In this document: in pieces, positions 51,980 through 61,198 of the stretch
Numbering within the stretch: the first letter of the stretch is position 1
How the letters are laid out: every line of letters starts with the position of its first letter
Assembly: GCF_003287895.1 (NCBI RefSeq)
Contig: NZ_CP030280.1
Coordinates: 689,501 to 753,500, forward strand
DNA from: Blautia argi
GTDB lineage: Bacteria; Bacillota; Clostridia; Lachnospirales; Lachnospiraceae
Direction of reading: 5' to 3'
DNA length: 64,000 bases
Notes under the pieces: generated by a model
What the model saw: only the letters and a program-made list of their open reading frames with translations
The model's database searches: none
What the model was told of the DNA's origin: nothing
Translations under genes and position numbers: made by a program

Positions 51980-54550
51980 ATGAATGTATTTGAAAAGATG
52001 TTTGGAACCCACAGTGAAAGGGAATTAAAGCGCATTACCTCCCTTGTGGATAAAATTGAAGCCCTTCGTCCGGATATGCAGGCATTAAGCGATGAAGAGC
52101 TGCAGGGCAAGACAAGAGAATATAAAAACAGGCTGCAGGAGGGAGAAACTTTAGATGACCTTCTTCCAGAAGCTTTTGCAACCGTAAGAGAAGCGGCAAA
52201 GCGTGTACTGGGTATGGAGCATTACCGGGTACAGCTTATCGGCGGTATTATTCTTCATCAGGGACGTATTGCAGAGATGCGTACCGGTGAAGGTAAAACT
52301 CTGGTGTCTACCCTTCCAGCTTACTTAAATGCCTTGGAGGGAAAAGGTGTGCATGTTGTTACAGTCAATGATTATCTGGCGCACCGTGATGCTGAATGGA
52401 TGGGAAAGGTACATGAATTTCTGGGGCTGACCGTTGGTGTGGTTCTGAATGATATGAAAAACGATGAAAGACGGGCGCAGTATGCATGTGATATTACTTA
52501 TGTGACAAACAATGAGCTGGGCTTTGATTATCTTCGTGACAATATGGTGATTTACAAAGAGCAGTTGGTACAGAGAGAATTAAATTATGCCATTATTGAC
52601 GAGGTAGACTCTGTGTTGATTGATGAGGCGCGTACTCCTCTGATTATTTCCGGTCAGAGCGGTAAATCCACAAAGCTCTATGAGGTCTGCGACATTCTGG
52701 CAAAGCAGTTGGAGCGTGGAGAAGCCAGCGGGGAAATGACGAAAATGACTGCAATTATGGGCGAAGAAATTACAGAAACCGGAGACTTCATTGTCAATGA
52801 AAAGGATAAGATTGTAAACCTGACAGAACAGGGTGTGAAAAAAGTGGAAGACTTTTTCCATATTGAAAACCTGGCAGATCCGGAAAATCTGGAAATCCAG
52901 CACAATGTGATTTTGGCTCTGCGGGCGCACAATCTGATGTTCCGAGATCAGGATTATGTGGTAAAAGATGACGAGGTTCTGATTGTAGATGAATTTACCG
53001 GACGTATTATGCCGGGAAGACGCTATTCTGACGGTCTGCATCAGGCTATTGAGGCAAAGGAGCATGTAAAGGTTAGAAGAGAGAGCAAGACTCTTGCAAC
53101 CATTACGTTCCAGAACTTCTTTAACAAATATAAGAAAAAATCAGGCATGACCGGTACCGCTCTTACAGAGGAAAAAGAGTTTCGTGATATTTACGGCATG
53201 GACGTTATTGAAATCCCAACCAATAAGCCGGTTGCCCGTCTGGATTTGGAAGACGCGGTTTATATGACAAAGAAAGAAAAATTCAGAGCAGTTGTTGAAG
53301 CTGTAAAAGAAGCCCATGCAAAACAGCAGCCTGTTCTGGTAGGTACCATTACCATTGAAACTTCAGAGCTTTTAAGCCGCATGCTTACCCGCGAGGGTAT
53401 CAAGCATCAGGTATTGAATGCCAAATTCCATGAAAAAGAGGCGGAAATCGTTGCACATGCCGGTGAGGCAGGAAATGTTACCATTGCTACTAACATGGCA
53501 GGTCGTGGTACAGATATCAAGCTGGACGAGGTGTCAAAGGAAGCAGGCGGTCTGAAAATTATCGGTACAGAGCGTCACGAATCCAGACGTATTGACAACC
53601 AGCTCCGTGGACGTTCCGGACGTCAGGGTGACCCGGGTGAATCCCGCTTCTACCTTTCTCTGGAAGATGATTTGATGCGTCTGTTCGGCTCTGAAAAGCT
53701 GATGAATATGTTTAAGTCCTTAGGTGTTGCGGAGAATGAACAGATTGAACATAAGATGCTCACCAGCGCCATTGAAAAGGCACAGAGAAAGATTGAGGGA
53801 AATAACTACGGTATCCGTAAGAATCTGTTGGATTATGACCAGGTAAATAATGAACAGAGAGAGATTATTTACAAGGAAAGACGCATGGTTTTAGACGGTA
53901 TGAATATGAGAGATTCTATCTACAAGATGATTACCGAAACCGTAGAGCATGCAGTGGATATGTGCCTGTCTGATGATGTGGATCAGGAAGAGTGGGATTT
54001 CAATGAAATCAATACCGTTCTCCTTCCAACCATTCCTTTAAAGCCTTTATCTTTGGAGCGCGTAAAGGGTATGAAGAAAAACCAGGTGAAACAGTCCTTA
54101 AAGGAAGAGGCTGTGAAGCTGTATGAAGAAAAAGAGGCAGAGTTTCCGGAAGCAGAGCAGCTTCGTGAGCTGGAGCGTGTCATTCTTCTGAAGGTCATTG
54201 ATCAGAAATGGATGGATCACATTGATGATATGGATCAGCTTCGCCAGGGAATCGGTCTGCAGGCATATGGACAGAGAGACCCTAAGGTTGAGTACAAGAT
54301 GCAGGCATATGAAATGTTTGACAGCATGATTGCGGCAATTCAGGAAACTACATTAAGACTTCTGTACCATGTCCGTCTGGAGCAGAAGGTAGAGAGAGAA
54401 CAGGTGGCACAGGTTACAGGAACCAACAAAGATGAGTCAGGACCAAAGAAGCCGGTACACAGAGCGGAACAAAAGGTGTATCCAAATGACCCATGTCCTT
54501 GCGGCAGCGGTAAGAAATACAAACAGTGCTGCGGCAGAAAACCAATCTGA
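51980..54550 (+). CDS. secA: Preprotein translocase ATPase SecA
   Basis: Motor that pushes unfolded proteins through SecYEG. 856 residues: Walker [10 protein letters not shown], Walker [17 protein letters not shown], the motif [11 protein letters not shown] and [20 protein letters not shown], and a C-terminal zinc-binding tail [15 protein letters not shown] chose the ATG at 51980, 7 nt after AGGAG; one at 51974 is too close to the site. It probably heads a transcript that reaches prfB. Confidence 0.97.
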   Translation: MNVFEKMFGTHSERELKRITSLVDKIEALRPDMQALSDEELQGKTREYKNRLQEGETLDDLLPEAFATVREAAKRVLGMEHYRVQLIGGIILHQGRIAEMRTGEGKTLVSTLPAYLNALEGKGVHVVTVNDYLAHRDAEWMGKVHEFLGLTVGVVLNDMKNDERRAQYACDITYVTNNELGFDYLRDNMVIYKEQLVQRELNYAIIDEVDSVLIDEARTPLIISGQSGKSTKLYEVCDILAKQLERGEASGEMTKMTAIMGEEITETGDFIVNEKDKIVNLTEQGVKKVEDFFHIENLADPENLEIQHNVILALRAHNLMFRDQDYVVKDDEVLIVDEFTGRIMPGRRYSDGLHQAIEAKEHVKVRRESKTLATITFQNFFNKYKKKSGMTGTALTEEKEFRDIYGMDVIEIPTNKPVARLDLEDAVYMTKKEKFRAVVEAVKEAHAKQQPVLVGTITIETSELLSRMLTREGIKHQVLNAKFHEKEAEIVAHAGEAGNVTIATNMAGRGTDIKLDEVSKEAGGLKIIGTERHESRRIDNQLRGRSGRQGDPGESRFYLSLEDDLMRLFGSEKLMNMFKSLGVAENEQIEHKMLTSAIEKAQRKIEGNNYGIRKNLLDYDQVNNEQREIIYKERRMVLDGMNMRDSIYKMITETVEHAVDMCLSDDVDQEEWDFNEINTVLLPTIPLKPLSLERVKGMKKNQVKQSLKEEAVKLYEEKEAEFPEAEQLRELERVILLKVIDQKWMDHIDDMDQLRQGIGLQAYGQRDPKVEYKMQAYEMFDSMIAAIQETTLRLLYHVRLEQKVEREQVAQVTGTNKDESGPKKPVHRAEQKVYPNDPCPCGSGKKYKQCCGRKPI

Positions 54551-54645
54551 TAGAGCTCAGGCAGATAAGACTGCTGTAGGTATGGGAAACTGTAACTGCA
54601 GCAGTTTCTTGTGTAATAGGAAGTCAATGCAAAGGAGGAATTTTT

Positions 54646-54891
54646 GTGGGGCAGACTGTGGATTTTACAATGGAAAGAGAAGGTCTGGTAAAGGTGGGAG
54701 ACCGGGTAGAGCTAAAGGAGGACCAGGCATCTACTATGGCAGGCTTGATGTATTATTATACCATTAAGCCTGCAGTTGCCATGTCCAGCAATTTGAAGAA
54801 AAGACTTCCAAAGCTGACAGGAACAGTGACGAACATAGAGCAGCAAGTGAGTATTTATATGGTAACTGTGGAAATAGATGAGGAAGAATAG
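54646..54891 (+). CDS. Hypothetical protein (81 residues) between secA and prfB
   Basis: I do not recognise the family. The start is GTG with a strong AAAGGAGG site. The protein is mixed in charge: an acidic start (QTVDFTMEREGLVKVGD), a basic Lys/Arg middle and an acidic end (VEIDEEE). It begins 95 bp after secA and ends 15 bp before prfB, so it is likely co-transcribed. No membrane span. The gene looks real from its site, length and spacing. Confidence 0.65.
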   Translation: MGQTVDFTMEREGLVKVGDRVELKEDQASTMAGLMYYYTIKPAVAMSSNLKKRLPKLTGTVTNIEQQVSIYMVTVEIDEEE

Positions 54892-54906
54892 TCAGGAGGA
54901 AAAACT

Positions 54907-56025
54907 GTGGTTGAATTAGATGCGTTTAAGTCAGAACTGAATACTTATACAGAGCCTTTGAAAGAGGTAAGGGATTCTCTGGATTTGGAAAATAAAGAAA
55001 AAAGAGTAGAAGAGCTGGAGAGGGAAATGGAAGCGCCGGGCTTTTGGGACAATGCAGAGCGTTCCCAGCAGATGATGAAGGAATTAAGCGCCTTAAAAGG
55101 GGATATGGAAATTTATCATAAGCTGCAGAATCAAAAGGAAGAGATTGAGCTTATGATTGAAATGGGATATGAGGAAAATGATGAGTCTGTGATTCCGGAT
55201 ATTGAGGAAATGATGGAGGAATTTAAGGCTGATTTTGAGCATATCCGTATTAAAACCCTTCTGTCAGGAGAATATGACAAGGATAATGCCATTGTGACCC
55301 TGCATGCAGGAGCAGGCGGAACGGAGTCCTGTGACTGGGCAAGCATGCTCTACCGTATGTATTTAAGATGGGCAGACCGTCAGGGATTTACCACAGAGGT
55401 ACTGGATTATCTGGACGGCGATGAGGCAGGAATTAAATCCGTCACCTTCCAGGTAAACGGAGAGAATGCGTATGGATATCTGAAATCTGAAAAGGGGGTG
55501 CATCGTCTGGTGCGTATTTCTCCTTTTAATGCAGCAGGAAAGCGTCAGACCTCCTTTGTATCCTGCGATGTTATGCCGGATATTGAAGAAGATGTGGATA
55601 TTGAAATTAATCAGGACGATTTGAAAATTGATACCTACCGTTCCAGCGGCGCCGGAGGACAGCATATTAATAAAACCTCTTCTGCTGTGCGGATTACCCA
55701 CCTTCCTACCGGAATTGTGGTACAGTGCCAGAATGAGCGTTCCCAGTTCCAGAACAAGGATAAGGCCATGCAGATGTTAAAGGCAAAGCTGTATCTTTTA
55801 AAACAGCAGGAAAATGAGAAAAAGCTATCCGGTATTCAGGGAGAATTGACAGAAATCGGCTGGGGCAATCAGATTCGTTCTTATGTTATGCAACCTTATA
55901 CCATGGTTAAGGATCACCGTACCAATGAGGAATCTGGAAATGTAGATGCTGTGATGAACGGAAATATTGACAACTTTATCAATGCTTATCTGAAATGGGT
56001 GGCATTAGGGAAAATGGAAAAATAG
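54907..56025 (+). CDS. prfB: Peptide chain release factor 2
   Basis: Ends translation at UAA and UGA. 372 residues: an N-terminal helical domain, the PST region with SPF recognition (VRISPFNAAGKRQTSF) and the catalytic GGQ loop (SSGAGGQHINKTSSAVR). The start is a GTG after AGGAGG. The early region (EVRDSLDLENKEKRVEEL) is in a single frame, so the autoregulatory UGA frameshift found in many prfB genes is absent. Confidence 0.95.
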   Translation: MVELDAFKSELNTYTEPLKEVRDSLDLENKEKRVEELEREMEAPGFWDNAERSQQMMKELSALKGDMEIYHKLQNQKEEIELMIEMGYEENDESVIPDIEEMMEEFKADFEHIRIKTLLSGEYDKDNAIVTLHAGAGGTESCDWASMLYRMYLRWADRQGFTTEVLDYLDGDEAGIKSVTFQVNGENAYGYLKSEKGVHRLVRISPFNAAGKRQTSFVSCDVMPDIEEDVDIEINQDDLKIDTYRSSGAGGQHINKTSSAVRITHLPTGIVVQCQNERSQFQNKDKAMQMLKAKLYLLKQQENEKKLSGIQGELTEIGWGNQIRSYVMQPYTMVKDHRTNEESGNVDAVMNGNIDNFINAYLKWVALGKMEK

Positions 56026-56102
56026 TTGCGGTATGGAAAAAAATATGGTAATATCTGTTGGAGGCGTACAAATGTGTTTTGTGAAAGAACAAAGGGGAAA
56101 TA

Positions 56103-56546
56103 ATGGAAGATAATCGAAGATATTTTGTGGTGACAGAAAAAGCAGTGCCAGATGTTCTTCTGAAAGTAGTGGAAGCAAAGCGGCTTCTGGAGGTGCAGAA
56201 ATTTGCAACTGTGCAGGAAGCAGTGGAAGCAGTTGGAATCAGCAGAAGTTCCTTTTACAAATATAAAGATGATATTTTTCCTTTTAAGGAAAAGACAAAG
56301 GGACAGAATATTACTTTTATCATACAGATGGACGATGAGCCAGGGCTTCTTTCTGCAGTGCTGAAAATGATTGCGCGTTTTCACGGGAACATTTTAACCA
56401 TTCATCAGAGTATCCCTATGAATGGTATTGCCAGCCTGACGATCAGTGTGGCAATTTCTCCGGCACAGGGAGATGCGGCTGCAATGGTAGATCATATTGA
56501 GCATATTGAAGGCGTTCATTATTTGAAAATACTGGGCAGAGAATAG
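56103..56546 (+). CDS. ACT-domain regulatory protein (UPF0735/PheB-like)
   Basis: 147 residues: an N-terminal helix-turn-helix-like part (KFATVQEAVEAVGISRSSFYKYKDDIFPF) and a C-terminal ACT domain (about 70-147: ITFIIQMDDEPGLLSAVLKMIARFHGNILTI). ACT domains bind amino acids. It lies 17 bp before hom, and this pairing has been proposed to mark an allosteric regulator of homoserine dehydrogenase (recalled family annotation, not shown here). Confidence 0.85.
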   Translation: MEDNRRYFVVTEKAVPDVLLKVVEAKRLLEVQKFATVQEAVEAVGISRSSFYKYKDDIFPFKEKTKGQNITFIIQMDDEPGLLSAVLKMIARFHGNILTIHQSIPMNGIASLTISVAISPAQGDAAAMVDHIEHIEGVHYLKILGRE

Positions 56547-56563
56547 GCCAAAGGAGAGGGAAA

Positions 56564-57781
56564 ATGATTCAGACAGCAGTGTTAGGCTACGGAACCGTGG
56601 GTTCTGGAGTTGTAGAAGTTTTAGAAACAAACAAAGAAAGCATAGAAAAACGGGCAGGAGAAGCCATTGGAATTAAATATGTGCTGGACTTACGGGATTT
56701 TCCGGGAAATCCTGTGGAGGATATTCTGGTGCATGACTATGAAATTATTTTAAAGGATCCGGAGGTTCAGATTATTGCAGAGGTTATGGGTGGAGTGGAG
56801 CCTGCTTATACCTTTACGAAACGTGCTTTAGAGGCTGGAAAAAGTGTCTGCACTTCCAATAAAGAGCTGGTGGCAGAGCATGGACTTGAGCTTATGGAAC
56901 TGGCAAAGAAAAAGAAGGTCAACTATATGTTTGAGGCGAGCTGCGGCGGAGGGATTCCCATTATCCGCGCGCTGAACTCTTCTCTGACAGCAGATGAGAT
57001 TGATCGGATTTCCGGTATTTTAAACGGGACAACCAATTTCATTCTTACGGAAATGGCAGAAAGCGGCGCTGATTTTGACGCAGTTTTAAAACAGGCTCAG
57101 GAGCTTGGATATGCGGAGCGCAATCCTGAGGCCGATGTGGAAGGTTATGATGCATGCAGGAAAATTGCAATTTTATCCTCCCTGGCATTTGGAGCCCATG
57201 TAAAGTATCGGGATATTTATACAGAGGGCATTACAAAGATTACAGCAGAGGATATGAAATATGCAAAGGAACTGGGCATGACCATCAAGCTCCTGGCAGA
57301 CAGCAAGAGGGACGGGGAACGTTTTTCCGCTATGGTATGCCCGGTGATGTTGGGAAAGGACAGTCCTCTTTACAGTGTAAACGGTGTGTTTAACGCTGTG
57401 TTTGTTCATGGAAATGTGCTGGGGGACGCTATGTTTTACGGTAGCGGTGCAGGCAAACTGCCTACAGCCAGCGCTGTGGCAGGAGATATGGTAGACTGTG
57501 CTAAGCATCTGGGTAAAACGGTTATGATGAACTGGAGCAACAGGGAACTTGAGCAGGTGGACAGAAAAGAGGTAACACACCCCTTCTTTGTCCGGATACA
57601 GGGAAACAGAGAAGAGAGGCTGCCGGAGGTTTTGGAAACTTTTGCAAATTCTAAGGTTGTCACTGTGCCAGAGCTTACCGGGGAATTTGGTTTTGTAACA
57701 GAATGTATCAGCGAAGCCGAATTTGAGGAGAAGGCAGCAAAGCTGGAGGGTGTTCTCGGAAGAATTCGCATCAGAGCATAA
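56564..57781 (+). CDS. hom: Homoserine dehydrogenase
   Basis: Reduces aspartate semialdehyde to homoserine, leading to threonine and methionine. 405 residues: Rossmann loop GYGTVGSGVVEVL at the N-terminus, catalytic region FEASCGGGIPIIRALN and GTTNFILTEM, and a C-terminal ACT-like region (HPFFVRIQGNREERLPEVL). Shares an operon with the ACT regulator before it and an apgM-like gene 12 bp after it. Confidence 0.95.
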   Translation: MIQTAVLGYGTVGSGVVEVLETNKESIEKRAGEAIGIKYVLDLRDFPGNPVEDILVHDYEIILKDPEVQIIAEVMGGVEPAYTFTKRALEAGKSVCTSNKELVAEHGLELMELAKKKKVNYMFEASCGGGIPIIRALNSSLTADEIDRISGILNGTTNFILTEMAESGADFDAVLKQAQELGYAERNPEADVEGYDACRKIAILSSLAFGAHVKYRDIYTEGITKITAEDMKYAKELGMTIKLLADSKRDGERFSAMVCPVMLGKDSPLYSVNGVFNAVFVHGNVLGDAMFYGSGAGKLPTASAVAGDMVDCAKHLGKTVMMNWSNRELEQVDRKEVTHPFFVRIQGNREERLPEVLETFANSKVVTVPELTGEFGFVTECISEAEFEEKAAKLEGVLGRIRIRA

Positions 57782-57793
57782 GGGAGTGGAAAT

Positions 57794-58996
57794 ATGAAGT
57801 ACATTGTGGTTTTAGGCGACGGAATGGCAGACAGAGCTATAGAGGCCCTGCAAGGAAAAACGCCTCTTGAGGCAGCAAAAACACCGGCTATGGACAGTCT
57901 GGCCGGGAAAAGTGAAATCGGTATGGTACAGACTGTGCCGGAGGGCATGAGTCCGGGAAGCGATACGGCGAATCTGTCTGTGCTGGGATATAATCCCCAA
58001 ATCTATTATTCCGGGCGTTCGCCTTTGGAAGCGTTGAATATCGGTGTGCAGATGCAGGAGGGAGATGTTGCTGTCCGGGCAAATCTGGTGACGCTTTCTG
58101 AGAGAGAAACAGATTATGAGAAACGGCATATTTTAGACCACAGTGCAGATGAAATTTCTACAGAAGAGGCGGAGCTGCTTTTGGAGGCTGTGAAAAAGGA
58201 GCTGGAAAATGAGATCTTTCAGTTTTATGCAGGCACCAGCTATCGTCATTGTCTTATCTGGAAGCAGGGTATGACCGTGCCGCTGACACCGCCTCATGAT
58301 ATCCGGGGAAAACAGATTGAGGCCTATCTCCCAGATGAACCACTGCTTTTAGATATACAGAAGAAAAGTTATGAAATTCTGAAAAATCATAGAGTGAATC
58401 AAGAGCGTAAAAAAAGAGGTCTGAAACCGGCAAACAGCTTGTGGTTCTGGGGAGCCGGGACAAAGCCTGTGCTGTCTTCCTTTGAAGAAAGATTTCATAA
58501 AAAAGGGGTTATGATTTCTGCAGTTGATTTGCTAAAAGGAATTGCAGTGGGAACAGGTATGAAGAATCTTACAGTAGAGGGAGCAAACGGTGGTCTGCAT
58601 ACCAATTATGAAGGCAAGGCAGATGCTGCTGTTTCCGCACTTTTAGAGGACGGCTATGACTTTGCCTATATTCATGTGGAGGCACCGGATGAAATGGGAC
58701 ATCAGGGAAGTCTGGAGAAAAAACTGCAGGCAATCGAATATCTGGATACCCGGGTGATTCAGAGGGTGAAGGAGCGTATGGATGTTTCCAAAGAACCGTA
58801 TAAAATGCTGGTGCTTCCGGATCACCCAACTCCTATCTGTATTCAGACCCACACCTCGGATCCGGTTCCGTACATGCTGTATGACAGCCGAAGGCAGGAA
58901 GAACAGGCAGGTGTTTACAACGAAGCAGAGGCAGAGAAGAGCGGAATTTTTATAAAAAAAGGATATCAGCTGATTGAAAAGCTGTTTGCAGACTGA
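57794..58996 (+). CDS. ApgM-like phosphoglycerate mutase family protein
   Basis: 400 residues of the cofactor-independent archaeal-type phosphoglycerate mutase family (alkaline phosphatase superfamily): KYIVVLGDGMADRAIEAL at the start, PGSDTANLSVLGY with the metal/serine region, and later HVEAPDEMGHQG and LPDHPTP as metal ligands. The tight link to hom, with no thrB nearby, fits the proposed role of this group as a functional replacement of homoserine kinase. Either activity is possible. It is the last gene of its operon. Confidence 0.85.
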   Translation: MKYIVVLGDGMADRAIEALQGKTPLEAAKTPAMDSLAGKSEIGMVQTVPEGMSPGSDTANLSVLGYNPQIYYSGRSPLEALNIGVQMQEGDVAVRANLVTLSERETDYEKRHILDHSADEISTEEAELLLEAVKKELENEIFQFYAGTSYRHCLIWKQGMTVPLTPPHDIRGKQIEAYLPDEPLLLDIQKKSYEILKNHRVNQERKKRGLKPANSLWFWGAGTKPVLSSFEERFHKKGVMISAVDLLKGIAVGTGMKNLTVEGANGGLHTNYEGKADAAVSALLEDGYDFAYIHVEAPDEMGHQGSLEKKLQAIEYLDTRVIQRVKERMDVSKEPYKMLVLPDHPTPICIQTHTSDPVPYMLYDSRRQEEQAGVYNEAEAEKSGIFIKKGYQLIEKLFAD

Positions 58997-59007
58997 AAAA
59001 TAAAATG

Positions 59008-59039
59008 AAAAGGACGGTTTCTCTGAAACCGTCCTTTTT
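59008..59039 (+). terminator. Terminator after the apgM-like gene
   Basis: A 14-bp stem, AAAAGGACGGTTTC/GAAACCGTCCTTTT, with loop TCT. Confidence 0.93.
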
Positions 59040-59060
59040 ATGTTCTGCTGTTTTGAACAT

Positions 59061-59831
59061 TTAGGAAAATGGAGGCTGTGTAAAGGAGTCTGAAGGATTA
59101 TCAACAGGGGGTTCTGTGATTATCTCCGGAGCGTCCAGCTCCCCGGTAATGTCCATATAAAAATAAACCATGGTTGTCTGGATATAGGGCATCAGCCATA
59201 AAAGTCCGATATAACAGGTAAAGAGGCAGGCCAGATTCAGAGGAATAAAGCTGAACTGGATATAAAAATATCTTCCTTTATTTCCCTTCATCAGCCGCAG
59301 ACTTTCCTTTAAAGAATCTATAGCACCTATTTCCGGATTGTCCAAAAGCAGGTAATTGGCAAGTCCGAAAAACGCTCCAAGAAGGAGGGACATCAATGCC
59401 TGAAGAATCAGCGCAAACAGGGACAGATACAGGGAAGCCGTTCCTGTGGAAGTATAGCTTAAAATCTCCAGAGGAAGGGATAAAATAAGCTGTCCCACTA
59501 AAAGCAGCAGATTAACAACCAGAAAACGGTCAGGATTATGAGAAAATACATAAAAAAGATTTCCTACCGTATAGGGCTGTTTGCGGTTCATGCTCAGGAT
59601 TAGTTTGCTATATCCTGCATTGCACAGAGAAATCAGCAGGGATAGCATATAAAGCAGAATCTGATTTGTGATAATACTGGTCATACTGGTTACATCTAAG
59701 AAACCTGTGACAAGCATGGAAACAACCACAGTCAGAGCAGTGATGATCAGATATGCCAGAATGGGAATTCCGTAATTGCCATTGAGAGATTTCCGTGCAA
59801 GGGTCTTTAAAGTCGCAGATGAGCGTTTCAT
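59061..59831 (-). CDS. DUF975 family membrane protein
   Basis: 256 residues with about five to six membrane spans in a DUF975-like pattern: SLNGNYGIPILAYLIITAL, a long hydrophobic core, LLGAFFGLANYLLLD, then the family sequence NPEIGAIDSLKESLRLMKGNKGRYFYIQFSFI. Function unknown. Divergent from the DUF2752 gene. Confidence 0.85.
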   Translation of the reverse strand: MKRSSATLKTLARKSLNGNYGIPILAYLIITALTVVVSMLVTGFLDVTSMTSIITNQILLYMLSLLISLCNAGYSKLILSMNRKQPYTVGNLFYVFSHNPDRFLVVNLLLLVGQLILSLPLEILSYTSTGTASLYLSLFALILQALMSLLLGAFFGLANYLLLDNPEIGAIDSLKESLRLMKGNKGRYFYIQFSFIPLNLACLFTCYIGLLWLMPYIQTTMVYFYMDITGELDAPEIITEPPVDNPSDSFTQPPFS

Positions 59832-59905
59832 AAATAATCTCCAATCTTTTCTATAGTGTGATATGATAGTAATTATATCACATTAGTGGGAGGTTACAAG
59901 AGAAA

Positions 59906-60332
59906 ATGGCGAAGAAGGAAAGGAATTTACAGATAGAGAAGGGCCTTTATACAGGAGGCTGGATTTTGCTTCTGACAGCAGGGGCTTTGGCAGCAGTGGA
60001 GAAATTCGGGAATGTTTCACTGTCACTTTTTCCCTGTATGGTGCATAAATGGACAGGATATTATTGTCCCGGGTGTGGTGGTACAAGGGCTGTGCGCGCA
60101 CTTTTACAGGGGGGATTTTCTGCAGTCCTTTGTGTATCACCCGGTGGTTGTGTATGGGGCTGTTTTGTATGTCTGGTTTATGGTTTCTCATACCATAGAG
60201 TATCTTACAAGAGGGCGCTGGCGTATTGGTATGCAATATACGGATAAGTATTTGTACGGAGCCGTGGGGATTATTCTGGCGCAGTGGGTGGTGAAAAATG
60301 CGGTGAAGGCAATTTGGGGCGTGGGAATTTGA
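59906..60332 (+). pseudogene. DUF2752 membrane protein, frameshifted
   Basis: The first frame (59906-60247) gives the DUF2752 start: one membrane span, then KWTGYYCPGCGGTRAVRALLQ, the family signature. It then turns into an unlikely Cys-rich tail. The frame one base ahead continues the family pattern (GDFLQSFVYHPVVVYGAVLYVW, then LTRGRWRIGMQYTDKYLYG and a last hydrophobic span) to 60332. Dropping one G from the run of six at 60109-60114 gives LLQGDFLQS and a protein of about 141 residues. True loss or sequence error cannot be told apart here. Confidence 0.8.
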
Positions 60333-60341
60333 GAAAAAATG

Positions 60342-60383
60342 CTGGCGCACAGAAATTTTATTATCCTGTGTGCCAGCTGTTTT
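60342..60383 (-). terminator. Terminator between the DUF2752 and 60394 genes
   Basis: CTGGCGCACAG/CTGTGTGCCAG with a 13-nt loop. On the minus strand it is followed by ATTTTTTCTC, and on the + strand by TGTTTTG, so it is stronger for the minus-strand gene. Confidence 0.85.
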
Positions 60384-60393
60384 GAATTTAAAC

Positions 60394-61023
60394 TTAAATC
60401 ACATTGCTTCCATTATCCGGCTGCTCTCTATAAAAATCCGGCAAATCATCTCCATAAAAGTCATATTCCCCTTCATCTGGGAAGTAACCGTCATATCCGT
60501 TTCCGTCATTAAAATATTCATAGTAATCTTCATATCCTTCCGTTCCCGGATAGGCACTGTCAGGCATTTCGCCGCCAAAGCCGTCCTCGCCATACATGTA
60601 TTTGTAAATGAAATTGTACAGCTCTTCTTCTGTAAGGTCTTCAGAAGTAATCAGGTGATAGTAATCACTGAGAAAGCGCTGTCCTTTTGCGGAAAAAAGG
60701 AAAAAGGAAAAGAGAAAAATAAGCAGCGCAGCAGAGATTACCAGGCAACTGCTGCAGATTGCCACACCTGCTTTTCCGTTCCCCGGACGGCTGCGTTCTC
60801 CCTTTGATAAACAGGAAAACAGAATCCCCAGGCCGGAAAACAGAAAAACAGCAGGGAAAAAGCAGCATATGGATAAAATAGATAAAATTCCCATAACAAG
60901 GGAAATAGTTGCAAACGTAGGGTTTCCCTGATAAAGCCGGGAATCCGATTCCGGTTCCGGCTCAGGCTGATACACAGGGGGAGTGTATGGCCGGTAGTTT
61001 TGTCCTTCGTAAGGGTTTTCCAT
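60394..61023 (-). CDS. Membrane protein with Pro-rich head and acidic tail (DUF4190-like)
   Basis: 209 residues: a Pro/Tyr/Glu-rich cytoplasmic N-terminus (1-32), two membrane spans (about 38-70 and 90-112) with the DUF4190-like pattern ISLVMGILSILS... and GKAGVAI, and an acidic external tail rich in Tyr, Asp and Glu (YEDYYEYFNDGNGYDGYFPD). Function unknown. Single gene ended by the terminator at 60342-60383. Confidence 0.72.
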   Translation of the reverse strand: MENPYEGQNYRPYTPPVYQPEPEPESDSRLYQGNPTFATISLVMGILSILSICCFFPAVFLFSGLGILFSCLSKGERSRPGNGKAGVAICSSCLVISAALLIFLFSFFLFSAKGQRFLSDYYHLITSEDLTEEELYNFIYKYMYGEDGFGGEMPDSAYPGTEGYEDYYEYFNDGNGYDGYFPDEGEYDFYGDDLPDFYREQPDNGSNVI

Positions 61024-61127
61024 AAGTGTAAGACCTCATTTCTTTCAAAATAATGAAACATTAATAAATATTCTATCATGTATCACAGACAGAGGCAATA
61101 GAAAACACCGGGGAGAAAATGAATTTC

Positions 61128-61156
61128 TTGACAAATTCCTTGCACATTGATAAGGT
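61128..61156 (+). promoter_or_regulatory. Possible promoter of tex
   Basis: Perfect TTGACA at 61128-61133, 17-bp spacer, but a weak -10 (TAAGGT). Confidence 0.4.
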
Positions 61157-61198
61157 TGTAAGGTAGTAAAAGAAAGCTGAGGCAGAAAGGACAGATTT

